Assembly (NCBI RefSeq): GCF_900141805.1
Contig: NZ_FQYN01000001.1
Location: 620,001-684,000, forward strand
DNA from: Hymenobacter daecheongensis DSM 21074
GTDB lineage: Bacteria; Bacteroidota; Bacteroidia; Cytophagales; Hymenobacteraceae
DNA length: 64,000 nt
Direction: 5' to 3'
Shown: one piece after another, positions 1 to 8,008 of the stretch
How positions within the stretch are numbered: position 1 is the stretch's first letter
Layout of the letters: each line of letters starts with the position of its first letter
Made by a program: the position numbers and the translations under genes
The notes under the pieces: model-generated
Database searches by the model: none
Told to the model about the DNA's origin: nothing
The model's input: only the letters and a program-made list of their open reading frames with translations

Positions 1-1846
1 TCAGGCCGGCGTACTGCACGCGGTCCAGCGCTACCACCTCGTAGCCGAGGTGCTCGAATATGCGCCGCACAATGCGGTTGCGGCCCAGGTGCAGCTCAAT
101 GCCCACGAAATGGGCGTTGCCGGCCACAATGGCCACATCATCCACGTCGGCTTTGCCGTCTTCCAACTCCAGGCCTTCCGCAATCTGGCGTAGGTGCTCT
201 TCCGTCAGCGGCTTGTTCAGCTCCGCCTGATAGATCTTCTTGTTCTTGTGCGACGGGTGCGAGAGTTTCTGCGCCACCTCCCCATCATTAGTGAAGAGCA
301 GCAGGCCTGTGGTGTTGCGGTCGAGGCGGCCCACCGGGAAAATGCGCTCCTTGGAGGCCGTAGCCACCAGGTCCATCACCGTTTTGCGGCCCTCAGGGTC
401 TTCGGTGGTCGTAATGAAGTCCTTGGGCTTGTTCAGCAGCACATACACCTGCTTCTCGCGGTTCAGGTTGGTTTTGCCATACTGCACTGTATCGGTGGGC
501 TTTACCTGGTAGCCCATTTCGGTCACTACCTCGCCGTTCACCTTTATTTCGCCGGCGGCAATCAGCTCATCCGCGTCGCGGCGCGAGCAGATGCCGGCGT
601 TGGCAATGTAGCGGTTCAGGCGCACCGCGTCGGTCTTCTCCTCTTCGCGGCGGCGCTTGTTGCCACGGGTTTTGTCGTCTTCGTAGTGCTTCAGGTTGGC
701 ATACGATGGCGCTTCACCCGCTACCTCGCCCCGCTTGGGCTTGTCGGCCCGGTTGGAGGTGGCAAAGCGCTTATCGGAGCTGGGGCTGATGCGCGGGTTG
801 CGCTCATTGCCATAGGGCTTGCCCTCTTCGCGGGAGCTGGTCGCGCCCCGCTTGTCGTCGTCAAAGCGGCGTGGTGCGGCGTTGCGGTCGGCGTAAGTGC
901 CTCGGTCGCCGGTAGGCTTGTTGCCGAAGGCCGGCCGCTCGCCAAAGCTGCGGCTGCCAAAGCCGCCTTCGCGGCGCTCCGGCCGCTCGGTGCGGTCATT
1001 CTCCTCGCGGGTAAACTCTTCCGGCGGCTTGCGGAAATCGAAGGGCCGGGCCGGCCGGATGGCGCGGTTCGGACCCATATCCGCATCCCGCTCAAAGCGC
1101 TCAGCGGCCGGGGCCGGCGTGGGCGGCAGCGGCTGGCTGGTGCCCGACTCCTGCTCAAATGGGTTGGCCTTTTTGAATTTGCGGTTTCGCTCGCCGTGGT
1201 CGCCGCGCGGCACGGCCGGCTTGCCCTCCTGCCGATACGGCTGGCCGGGCCAGTTGGCCTTGGGCTCGTAGGGGCGGGCCGGGCGCTCATCGCGCGGCTT
1301 TTCCCGGTCGCCGAAGCTGCGGCGGTCGTCGCCGCGGCTCTCGAAGCGGCGCGGCGCGTCCCGGTCAAACGAGCGGGGTGGCCGGCTGTCCTGCTCGCGG
1401 TTGAAGGGGCGCGTCGGGCGGTTGCCCCCATCACGGCTGCCAAAGGATGGCCGGTCGTTACCGCCTTCGCGGTTGAACGGACGGCGGGTGTCGTCGGAGC
1501 CTTCGCGGCGGGCACCGGCACCAAAGCTGCCCCGGCTACCTGCGCCCTCGGGCCGGTTGAAGCCGCCCTGCGAGCCGAATTTCTTCGGTCCCGAATCATT
1601 GCCGCCGAAGCGTTTGCCGCCAAAGCCGCCGCCTTCGCCCGGCTTGCCAGCCGAGCGGCCGAACGATGGCCGGGAAGAAAAGTCGCGGCCTTTGGGGCTG
1701 TCGTTGCCGAAGCGGTTGCCGCCGCCGGTGCTGCCCTCGGCGGGGCGGGGCGGGTAGTTGCGAGGGCCATTGGGGCCGCCCGCGGGCCGGGAGCCGGCGG
1801 AGTTGCGACGTTCGGGCTTATCGCCGGAGAAGTGTTGCTTGCTCAT
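1..1846 (-). CDS. rluB: 23S rRNA pseudouridine synthase, RluB/RsuA family, with a ~405-residue RG-rich N-terminal extension (3' end outside window)
   Basis: Converts a uridine in 23S rRNA to pseudouridine during ribosome maturation (family knowledge). The start is the ATG at 1846-1844, giving MSKQHFSGDKPERR. Residues 1 to about 405 are low complexity, dominated by R, G, F, P, S, D and E, with many FNRE, RPSFG and FGG pieces. The S4 RNA-binding domain starts near residue 408 (VRLNRYIANAGICSRRDADE). The catalytic motif is GRLDRNTTGLLLFTNDG, with Asp509 the expected catalytic residue. The reading frame is still open at base 1, ending in RVQYAGL, so the last few dozen residues are missing. Normal RluB proteins are about 250-300 residues, so the extension is longer than the enzyme. 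It is probably disordered and RNA-binding (inference). RluB rather than RluE or RluF is assigned by general similarity only. Confidence 0.9.
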   Translation of the reverse strand, partial: MSKQHFSGDKPERRNSAGSRPAGGPNGPRNYPPRPAEGSTGGGNRFGNDSPKGRDFSSRPSFGRSAGKPGEGGGFGGKRFGGNDSGPKKFGSQGGFNRPEGAGSRGSFGAGARREGSDDTRRPFNREGGNDRPSFGSRDGGNRPTRPFNREQDSRPPRSFDRDAPRRFESRGDDRRSFGDREKPRDERPARPYEPKANWPGQPYRQEGKPAVPRGDHGERNRKFKKANPFEQESGTSQPLPPTPAPAAERFERDADMGPNRAIRPARPFDFRKPPEEFTREENDRTERPERREGGFGSRSFGERPAFGNKPTGDRGTYADRNAAPRRFDDDKRGATSSREEGKPYGNERNPRISPSSDKRFATSNRADKPKRGEVAGEAPSYANLKHYEDDKTRGNKRRREEEKTDAVRLNRYIANAGICSRRDADELIAAGEIKVNGEVVTEMGYQVKPTDTVQYGKTNLNREKQVYVLLNKPKDFITTTEDPEGRKTVMDLVATASKERIFPVGRLDRNTTGLLLFTNDGEVAQKLSHPSHKNKKIYQAELNKPLTEEHLRQIAEGLELEDGKADVDDVAIVAGNAHFVGIELHLGRNRIVRRIFEHLGYEVVALDRVQYAGL

Positions 1847-2026
1847 GGTTGCAAGGAAGGAGTGCCGTATCGCTACGGTACGAGTGAAAACAGAAATTCA
1901 AAAACCAGGACCGGAAAGTGTTCAAACGAACTACCCCGGAAAACAGTGCCCGGACCAGCGAACCGGCCCGAACGAGCCGGCCGAAAGTCCGGGCAGAATG
2001 TATACAATGAAAAAGCAGTAGCGTGC

Positions 2027-2410
2027 TTAGTCGCGGCGGGCCATCTTGGCTTCGATGGAGTGCTGCGTATGCGGCACCGCCCGCAGGCGCTCCTTCGAAA
2101 TCAGCTTGCCCGTACCGATGCACACGCCGTAGGTTCCGTTTTTAATGCGGATGAGGGCGTTTTCGAGTTGCTGGATGAACTTCATCTGGCGCGAGGCCAA
2201 CTGGTTCATGCTCTCTTTTTCGGCAGTGTCGGCTCCGTCTTCCAGCACCTTCGACGAAGATGCGGTGTTGTCGGTGCCCGAATCGTTGCGGCGGCTCAGC
2301 GTCTCCTTGATGAAGGCGACTTCCTTCCGGGCGGCGGTGAGTTTCTCCTGGATAATATCCTGGAACTCACTCAGTTCCTCCCTGGAATACCGTAGGTTTT
2401 CTTCACTCAT
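2027..2410 (-). CDS. TraR/DksA family protein with degenerate zinc finger
   Basis: A 127-residue DksA-like protein, a family that binds the secondary channel of RNA polymerase and works with ppGpp. Residues 1-90 form the predicted coiled-coil region, ending in QQLENALIRIKNGTYGVC. The C-terminal part, C97-IGTGKLISKERLRAVPH, corresponds to the C4 zinc-finger region, but only Cys97 remains. The residue expected to be the second Cys is Thr100, and the later CxxC pair is absent. The segment GKLISKERLRAVPH is typical of Bacteroidota homologues. It lies between rluB and ribH on the same strand, with 180 and 258 bp gaps. On the minus strand, TAGCTTTG at 2603-2596 matches the Bacteroidota -7 element TAnnTTTG, but I see no convincing -33 partner. 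Confidence 0.87.
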   Translation of the reverse strand: MSEENLRYSREELSEFQDIIQEKLTAARKEVAFIKETLSRRNDSGTDNTASSSKVLEDGADTAEKESMNQLASRQMKFIQQLENALIRIKNGTYGVCIGTGKLISKERLRAVPHTQHSIEAKMARRD

Positions 2411-2668
2411 GTTGGGTCAGAGAAAAATTTAACGTATTGAAGGTTAGTCACTTGCCTGGCATTGCACGACTGGCAAAGCTCACGCATCTGGCCCCCCAAC
2501 ATGAACTCCGGCAAATTGGTTTGACCGGATTTCAGCGCCGGAAGCTCATGCGCTGACTTCTTGCAGCCCGGATATGGTCCGGCATGATTCGGGCGCAAAG
2601 CTACGCTTTTGTCCGATACCGCCCTATTGTTGCGCTTTGTCAGGATCGGGCGGTCGGCGGCCGAAGCA

Positions 2669-3145
2669 TCAGAAACCCAGCATGTGAATGGCGGCCACGG
2701 CTCCTTCCACGCCCTTATTGCCGTGCTTGCCGCCGGCCCGGTCCCAGGCCTGCTCCAAGGTGTTGGTAGTCACCAGGCCAAAGATGACCGGCTTGTTGAA
2801 CTTGAGCCCCACGTTGGTAATGCCGCTGGCCACGGCGTGGCAGATATAGTCGTCGTGCTTGGTTTCGCCCTGAATGACGACCCCGAGGCAAATGACGGCA
2901 TCGATTTCCTCGTGCTGGGCCAGTAGCTGGGCCCCCAGCGTCAGCTCGAAGCTGCCGGGCACGGTGTTGCGGAAGATGTTCTCCTCCTTGGCTCCGTGCT
3001 TGAGCAGCGTTTCGTAGGCTCCCTGGCTGAGCACGTCGGTGATTTCGCGGTTCCACTCGGCCACCACTATGCCGAAGCGCTTGTCAGAAATATCGATGAA
3101 ATGGGCGGAGGTGTAGTCGCTCAAGTTTTTGAGTGAGGTTGCCAT
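2669..3145 (-). CDS. ribH: 6,7-dimethyl-8-ribityllumazine synthase
   Basis: Condenses 5-amino-6-ribitylamino-uracil with 3,4-dihydroxy-2-butanone 4-phosphate to give the lumazine precursor of riboflavin, in the cytoplasm. The protein is 158 residues, normal length. Visible motifs are the substrate-stacking Trp31-Asn32, VPGSFE at 62-67, GVVIQGETKHDDY at 88-100 with His97 as the expected catalytic base, and the C-terminal NKGVEGA. The gene follows the TPR gene on the same strand, separated by 163 bp that hold short GTTGTTAGTTGTTGG-type repeats. No FMN riboswitch is visible upstream. No other rib genes are in the window. Confidence 0.96.
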   Translation of the reverse strand: MATSLKNLSDYTSAHFIDISDKRFGIVVAEWNREITDVLSQGAYETLLKHGAKEENIFRNTVPGSFELTLGAQLLAQHEEIDAVICLGVVIQGETKHDDYICHAVASGITNVGLKFNKPVIFGLVTTNTLEQAWDRAGGKHGNKGVEGAVAAIHMLGF

Positions 3146-3308
3146 TGCGTTGTTAGTTGTTGGTTGTCGGTTGTTATTAGCCAGTTGTGGGTTGTGGGTT
3201 TATCGTTGCAGAGACTGGCAACTCACAACAGACAGCTGGCGGCGCAAAAAAGAAACTGCGCCTTCCCTCGCGGAAAAGCGCAGCTCTGAATGAGGGTGCA
3301 TCGGGGGC

Positions 3309-4082
3309 TTACTTGCCGGCCAGCCCTTCGGCGCGGGCCTTGAACTGTTTGGCTTCGCTGGCCTCTACCGAAGTCTGGTAGTCGGTCAGGATCTTGTCGT
3401 AGGCTGCAATGGCACCGGTGTAGTCTTTGGCCAGCTCGCGGGCGGTGGCTTCTTTCAGCAGGTAGCCGGGCGAGAAGAACTCGTTGGCGTTGTAGTTGGC
3501 GGCTTTGTTGTAGAAGTCGGCGGCTTCCTTGGCTTTGTTCAACTCCAGGTTGGCATCGCCGAGCAGAGCGTAGGCGCGGGCCTGCACCAGCAGATCATCG
3601 GAGCTGAAATCTTCCAGGTAGTCGATGGCCGCCTGAAACTTGCCTTCCTTCAGCGAGGCTACGCCGGCGTAGAAGTTGGCCATGTTACCGGCCTTGGTGC
3701 CGCCGTACTCCGCGGCCACGGCTTCGAGGCCATCGTACTGCCCGTCGCCTTTCATGGCTTTCTGCATCGAGTCGGCTTCCCAATAGTTCACGGCCTGGAA
3801 CATGGCAGCCTGCGCTTTTTCATCCTGCGAGGTGCGCCAGGTGTAGTAGCCAAACGCGCCTACCACGGCCAGCACCACTACCGCCAGCAGACTGAGCAAT
3901 GCAGTTTTGTTGCGACGCAGGAAATCCTCCGACTCGGCCAGCCGGGCGGCCAGCGCATCGGGGTCTTCGAACAGCGGATGCTCGGGCGTGAGAGGGCCGG
4001 TGGGCTCATTGGGGTCCGCCGGAACCGGCTGCGGCTGAGGACGATTTTGCGGGCTGTTGCGCGTGTAGGGAATCTTAGACAT
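3309..4082 (-). CDS. Membrane-anchored tetratricopeptide repeat protein
   Basis: A 257-residue protein. Residues 1-55 are a Pro/Asn/Gln-rich cytoplasmic tail. One membrane segment lies at about residues 61-83 (LLSLLAVVVLAVVGAFGYY). The rest is alpha-helical TPR-like repeats ending LAKDYTGAIAAYDKILTDY. Architecture and length resemble the YfgM/TPR_21 type of anchored TPR proteins that chaperone envelope proteins, but the exact role is unknown. It lies between pdhA (56 bp upstream) and ribH on the same strand. Start ATG at 4082-4080 gives MSKIPYTRNSPQNRP. Confidence 0.85.
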   Translation of the reverse strand: MSKIPYTRNSPQNRPQPQPVPADPNEPTGPLTPEHPLFEDPDALAARLAESEDFLRRNKTALLSLLAVVVLAVVGAFGYYTWRTSQDEKAQAAMFQAVNYWEADSMQKAMKGDGQYDGLEAVAAEYGGTKAGNMANFYAGVASLKEGKFQAAIDYLEDFSSDDLLVQARAYALLGDANLELNKAKEAADFYNKAANYNANEFFSPGYLLKEATARELAKDYTGAIAAYDKILTDYQTSVEASEAKQFKARAEGLAGK

Positions 4083-4137
4083 TACTGTTGATTTCTGGAA
4101 AGACGGCCGCTAGGCCGGGGAAAGTTCCGCCGCGGGG

Positions 4138-5310
4138 TTAGTCGCGGATGTAGGGGTAATCCTGCTGTACGTACACATCCTTGTACAGCTCGTCGGCAGT
4201 AGGGTAAGGCGAGTTTTCGGCAAAATCAACCGACTCCTGCACCTGGGCTTTGATCTTCTCGTCGATAGCCATCAGATCCGCTTCCGTCGCCATGTTGTGG
4301 GTGAGGATGGTGTGCCGCACGGCCTCAATGGAGTCGCGCTGGCGGTACTCTTCCAGCTCTTCTTTGGTGCGGTACTTGGCCGGGTCGCTCATCGAGTGGC
4401 CTTTGTAGCGGTAGGTTTTGAACTCCAGGAAGGTAGGGCCTTCACCGGCGCGGGCACGCTCGGCGGCGCGGGCCACGGCGTTATGAATGTCTTCCACGTT
4501 CATGCCGTTCACTGGCTCCGACGGCATATCGTATCCTTCGCCCAGCGTGTACAGGTCCGTCACGTTGGAAGTGCGCTGCACGGAAGTGCCCATTGCGTAA
4601 CCGTTGTTCTCGACCACGAAGATGACGGGCAGCTTCCACAGCATAGCCATGTTGAAGGCTTCGTGCAGCGCACCCTGGCGCACGGCTCCATCACCCATGT
4701 AGCAAATGCAGAGATTTCCGGTCTTGTTGTATTTCTCCGCGAAAGCCAGCCCGGCGCCCAGCGGCACCTGCCCGCCCACGATGCCGTGGCCGCCAATGAA
4801 GTTCACGGCCTTATCGAACATGTGCATAGAGCCGCCCTTGCCTTTCGAGCAGCCGGTGGCTTTGGCAAACAGCTCAGCCATGATGGCGTTCGGCGAGGTG
4901 CCCAGGGCCAGCGGGTGGGCATGGTCGCGGTAAGCGGTAATCCACTTGTCACCTTTGGTAAGCGCCGAAACGGCCCCAGCCACGCAGGCTTCCTGCCCGA
5001 TGTAGAGATGGCAGAAACCCTTAATCTTCTGCTGCCCGTAGAGCTGACCGGCCTTCTCCTCAAACTTGCGCATCATCACCATCTGCTCGTACCACTGCAT
5101 GTACGTCTCCTTTGGAAACTCAGGCGTGGCAGGGCTGCTGGCTTTGGGAGCGTTGGTAGGGACTTGGTCCTGGCCGTTGGGCGGCAATACTGAATCAGGC
5201 TGTTCCACCGTATCGGTAGCGGCCGTGGGTTTAGTAGCAGCCTTCTTGCCCGACGATTTACTCGTCGAATTGGAAGGTTTTGAAGTAGCCTTTACTTTCG
5301 TCTCCGCCAT
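4138..5310 (-). CDS. pdhA: Pyruvate dehydrogenase E1 component, alpha subunit
   Basis: The thiamine-diphosphate-dependent E1 alpha subunit oxidatively decarboxylates pyruvate and passes the acetyl group to the E2 lipoyl domain. I use the ATG at 5310 (MAETKVKATSKPS), giving 390 residues. An in-frame ATG at 5361 would add 17 residues running up to recF. Residues 1-65 are a Lys/Ser/Thr/Pro/Ala-rich tail that looks like an E2 linker and is unusual for E1 alpha. The core starts at FPKETYMQWYEQMV. The ThDP/Mg motif runs from GDG at 206-208 to ENN at 234-236. YRYKGHSMSDPAKYR is the conserved phosphorylation-loop region. No E1 beta or E2 gene is in the window. The recF gene diverges 64 bp away. Confidence 0.94.
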   Translation of the reverse strand: MAETKVKATSKPSNSTSKSSGKKAATKPTAATDTVEQPDSVLPPNGQDQVPTNAPKASSPATPEFPKETYMQWYEQMVMMRKFEEKAGQLYGQQKIKGFCHLYIGQEACVAGAVSALTKGDKWITAYRDHAHPLALGTSPNAIMAELFAKATGCSKGKGGSMHMFDKAVNFIGGHGIVGGQVPLGAGLAFAEKYNKTGNLCICYMGDGAVRQGALHEAFNMAMLWKLPVIFVVENNGYAMGTSVQRTSNVTDLYTLGEGYDMPSEPVNGMNVEDIHNAVARAAERARAGEGPTFLEFKTYRYKGHSMSDPAKYRTKEELEEYRQRDSIEAVRHTILTHNMATEADLMAIDEKIKAQVQESVDFAENSPYPTADELYKDVYVQQDYPYIRD

Positions 5311-5374
5311 CGTGCTCGGTTGTTCGCGTTTGGGATGCGAAAGTACGTAAAAGGATTGCAATTCCGAACCCCGA

Positions 5375-6484
5375 ATGATTCTTGAAACTCTGCATCTGCT
5401 GTTCTTTAAGAACTACGACGAGGCCAACTTACGTTTCTCCCCGCACATCAATTGCTTCATCGGCGACAACGGCAGCGGCAAGACCAATCTGCTCGATGCC
5501 ATCCATTATCTGGCCCTGACCAAGAGCGCCTTTACCGCCGCCGATGCCCAGAGCATCAAGCAGGGTGAAGAGTTCTTCGTGGTGCGCGGCCGGTTCTGCA
5601 CCCCGCCCGACGACACGCGCGACACCATTCAATGCAGCCTGCGCCAGGGCCAGAAGAAAGCCGTGACGCGCAACAAGCAGACCTACGACCGTATCTCCGA
5701 CCACATCGGCCGCTTTCCCGTGGTGCTCATCTCGCCCTACGATACCGACCTGATCCGGCAGGGCAGCGAGGAGCGGCGCAAGTATTTCGACAGTCTCATC
5801 TCGCAGCTCAATCACGACTACCTGGAGCTGCTGATGGCTTACAACTACATCCTGCGCCAGCGCAATGCGCTGCTCAAGCAAGCCGCCGACCGCCAGAGCT
5901 ACGACCGGGATTATCTGCTGGCGCTGGATGAGCAGCTGGTGCCCGCCGGCGAGCAATTGGTGCAGCTGCGGCAGCAGTTCCTGGCTGATTTCACGCCCAT
6001 CTTCCAGCGCCACTATCAGCAGCTGGCCGACAGCCGCGAAACCGTAACCCTCGACTACAAGAGCCAGCTCCCCGGTGCCGACTTTGCTCACTTGCTCCGC
6101 ACCGCCGAGCGCAAGGATCTGGTGCTGCAGCGCACCACCATCGGCCCCCACAAGGACGACTTCGTTTTTCTGATGGATGAAGGTTCGGTGAAAAACTTCG
6201 GCTCGCAAGGCCAGCAGAAGTCCTACGCCATTGCTCTCAAGCTGGCGCAGTTCGAGATTCTGGCCGAGCGCAAGCAGCATAAGCCCCTTCTCCTACTCGA
6301 CGACATCTTCGACCGCCTCGACGAGAAGCGCATCACTCGCCTGCTGCAGCTGGTCGCCGACCGCACGTTCGGCCAAGTCTTCCTGACCGATACGCACCTG
6401 GACCGCACCGACCGAGTACTGGCCAACCTCTCGGAGCAGATCAGCCGCTTCCGGGTAGAAAAGGGGACCGTCACGGCGCTTTAG
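5375..6484 (+). CDS. recF: DNA replication and repair protein RecF
   Basis: An SMC-like ATPase that loads RecA at gaps through RecFOR. The protein is 369 residues, normal length. The Walker A motif is GDNGSGKT at 30-37, the ABC signature is SQGQQKSYAIALKLAQFE, and Walker B is PLLLLDDIFDRLDEKR. The start MILETLHLLFFKNYDEA is typical, with no need for an upstream codon. It is divergent from pdhA with only 64 bp between the starts, so both promoters must overlap there. It is followed 93 bp later by a DUF721 gene. In many bacteria recF sits next to dnaA/dnaN. Here neither is present. Confidence 0.96.
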   Translation: MILETLHLLFFKNYDEANLRFSPHINCFIGDNGSGKTNLLDAIHYLALTKSAFTAADAQSIKQGEEFFVVRGRFCTPPDDTRDTIQCSLRQGQKKAVTRNKQTYDRISDHIGRFPVVLISPYDTDLIRQGSEERRKYFDSLISQLNHDYLELLMAYNYILRQRNALLKQAADRQSYDRDYLLALDEQLVPAGEQLVQLRQQFLADFTPIFQRHYQQLADSRETVTLDYKSQLPGADFAHLLRTAERKDLVLQRTTIGPHKDDFVFLMDEGSVKNFGSQGQQKSYAIALKLAQFEILAERKQHKPLLLLDDIFDRLDEKRITRLLQLVADRTFGQVFLTDTHLDRTDRVLANLSEQISRFRVEKGTVTAL

Positions 6485-6577
6485 CTTTCCTGCGGGCTAC
6501 CTTTGCAAGTACCGATGCTTCCCCTTCTATAGTCAGGGTTAGGCCGGGGTCTTCGCGCGTTATTTTACTAGTCAGCT

Positions 6578-6895
6578 TTGAAAAAACATAGCAATTCCGA
6601 AAACTCCCGTCAGGCTGACATCGTCACGCTCAAAGACGGAATAACGGCTTTGCTGAAGGCATACCGACTCCAGGGCAAGCTCAATGAGGTGACGGTCGTT
6701 TCGAGTTGGGAGCGAATAATGGGCAAGGCAGTAGCCCTCAAAACCCAGGAGATTTATATAAGTCAGGGCAAGCTATTTGTCCGGCTCAGTTCGGCCCCAC
6801 TCAAGCACGAGCTAGTAATGGCCAAGACTCGGGTGCTTGAAATTATCAACGCCGAAGTGGGTGAGAAGGTGATTCAGGAAGTGGTGTTCCTGTAG
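6578..6895 (+). CDS. DUF721 (DciA-like) protein
   Basis: A 105-residue protein matching the DUF721/DciA family by pattern: residues ITALLKAYRLQGKLNEVTVV, then VSSWERIMGKAVALKT and SSAPLKHELVMAKTRVLEI. DciA proteins are ancestral loaders or recruiters of the replicative helicase DnaB. The Bacteroidota forms are short like this one. The start is TTG at 6578-6580 (TTG AAA AAA CAT); no ATG lies upstream in frame at a useful distance. The location just after recF, about 24 kb from the predicted origin, fits a replication role (inference). Confidence 0.8.
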   Translation: MKKHSNSENSRQADIVTLKDGITALLKAYRLQGKLNEVTVVSSWERIMGKAVALKTQEIYISQGKLFVRLSSAPLKHELVMAKTRVLEIINAEVGEKVIQEVVFL

Positions 6896-7345
6896 CGCAA
6901 GCATAAGTTGCTGGTAAGAGTATACTGCCTTGCTTGTCTCAGTTGGGTAGCTCAGCTCATCTCGTACCTATATCGATTTTGCTGGCCAGTCAGGCTCAAC
7001 TCCTATCTGTGCTTGGCCGGCCAATTCCAGTTGCACAGGCGTGATCGGGGCTAGTAGCTTATTGGCTTTGCCCCTACTCTCTCTGCCTGGTCTATCCGAG
7101 TTGTGGCTTCGTCTCTCAAAGAGCACGTACGATTGGCCAGTTGCAGTCGAGGTGACTAATAACAGTATCAGCCGGCTTCACACTGTAGCCATTCAGGCGT
7201 ACTCACCGCGAGATGCCGGCAGAGACTCCGGAAGTAAACCAGGCGGATGTTACCTTTTGCAGCTTTGATCCACCGACTGCTTTCACAGCGGGTTCTTCGC
7301 TCTGGTCTTGTTGCCTACAACCCCAACCCTTTCTTCCTCTTCCCC
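6896..7345. other. 450-bp stretch without a supported gene
   Basis: I see no gene with family resemblance here. Short frames exist on the plus strand, for example 7041-7268, but they have no recognisable motif and irregular codon use. The sequence contains several scattered TGGCCAGT/CCGGCCAATT-like pieces. The lower GC after 6890 may mark decayed coding sequence. The promoter of the thioesterase gene should lie at its right end, but I cannot point to a clear TTTG/TAnnTTTG pair. Confidence 0.5.
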
Positions 7346-7906
7346 ATGAACTATCCACAACCAGAATTCCGTCCGGTATCTTACTCCCGGGTCACGCTTA
7401 CAGAATTGATGATTCCTTCCTATGCCAATTTCGGCGGCAAGATCCACGGCGGCATTCTACTGTCGTTGATGGATAAGGTGGCGTATGCGGCGGCGTCCAA
7501 GCACGCGGGCAACTACTGTGTGACGGTGAGCGTGGACGGCGTGAATTTTCTGCAGCCGGTGGAAGTCGGCGAGTTGGTGTCGCTGCTGGCTTCGGTCAAT
7601 TATGTCGGGCGCACTTCGCTGCTGGTCGGCATCAAGGTCATCGCGGAGGATGTGCGCAGCGGCTCGGTCAAGCACACCAATACCTCTTATTTCACGATGG
7701 TGGCTAAGGACGAAAGCGGGCAGCCAACGCAAGTGCCAGGGCTAAATTTAGAGACGCTGGAAGACACGCGGCGCTTCCTGGAAGCCATCAAAAGACGGGA
7801 GTTTAAGGAGCGCTACCGGGCCGAGTTCGACAACGCTGTTTCTTCGTTGGCAGTGCCGCATCAGCTGCATCTGCTGGAGCGCGAAAGGTGTCAAATCGTG
7901 TATTGA
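7346..7906 (+). CDS. Acyl-CoA thioesterase (hot-dog fold, YciA/BACH type)
   Basis: Hydrolyses acyl-CoA to free fatty acid and CoA. The single hot-dog domain spans about residues 10-135. The active-site pattern is NFGGKIHGGILLSLMDKVAYAAASKHAG, with Asn28, His34 and Asp43 visible, which is typical of the family. The start ATG at 7346 (MNYPQPEFRPVSYSR) is preferred over the longer in-frame frame opening at 7247, whose extra residues look untranslated. The total is 186 residues. The C-terminal 50 residues (EDTRRFLEAIKRREFKERYR) are charged and helical. It stands alone: the next gene is convergent, with a parS palindrome between them. Confidence 0.9.
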   Translation: MNYPQPEFRPVSYSRVTLTELMIPSYANFGGKIHGGILLSLMDKVAYAAASKHAGNYCVTVSVDGVNFLQPVEVGELVSLLASVNYVGRTSLLVGIKVIAEDVRSGSVKHTNTSYFTMVAKDESGQPTQVPGLNLETLEDTRRFLEAIKRREFKERYRAEFDNAVSSLAVPHQLHLLERERCQIVY

Positions 7907-7986
7907 TTCTTTGTCCGCAAGCTTGGCACCGATGCGTCCGTAGGACGTTTTAAAGCGGCGTTTCGCTACTGTAGGAGTGACAAAAA

Positions 7987-8002
7987 TGTTTCACGTGGAA
8001 CA
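7987..8002. promoter_or_regulatory. Predicted parS centromere site (ParB binding site), core of a 38-bp palindrome at 7976-8013
   Basis: The 16-mer TGTTTCACGTGGAACA differs at one base from the classical parS TGTTTCACGTGAAACA and fits GTTNCACGTGNAAC exactly. It is the centre of a much longer palindrome. Arms 7976-7990 and 7999-8013 are perfect 15-bp inverted repeats, and the 8-bp centre TCACGTGG is itself palindromic except for one base pair. The right arm overlaps the stop codon of the minus-strand regulator gene and lies between convergent genes, so the structure could also act as a transcription terminator. No parA or parB gene is in the window. Confidence 0.8.
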
Positions 8003-8008
8003 TTTTTG

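Noticed and set aside
1983..1996. GAAAGTCCGGGC motif resembling the RNase P RNA core
   Set aside because: The gap is only 180 bp and lacks the rest of the conserved RNase P core.
194..2395. Long open frame on the plus strand antisense to rluB and the DksA-like gene
   Set aside because: It mirrors the real genes in high-GC sequence, is Ala/Arg/Leu-biased, and has no family pattern.
2407..2598. Small minus-strand frame between the DksA-like gene and ribH with Cys-containing PGCKKS and CQSC pieces
   Set aside because: The CxxC pattern is suggestive, but there is no further support and it overlaps the DksA-like start.
6931..7010. tRNA-like piece (TAGCTCAG near 6946 and GGCTCAACTCC near 6989)
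   Set aside because: No 7-bp acceptor stem pairs around it and the anticodon arm cannot be placed.
7041..7268. Short plus-strand frame in the 6.9-7.3 kb gap
   Set aside because: Irregular composition and no family resemblance, so there is not enough to call a gene.
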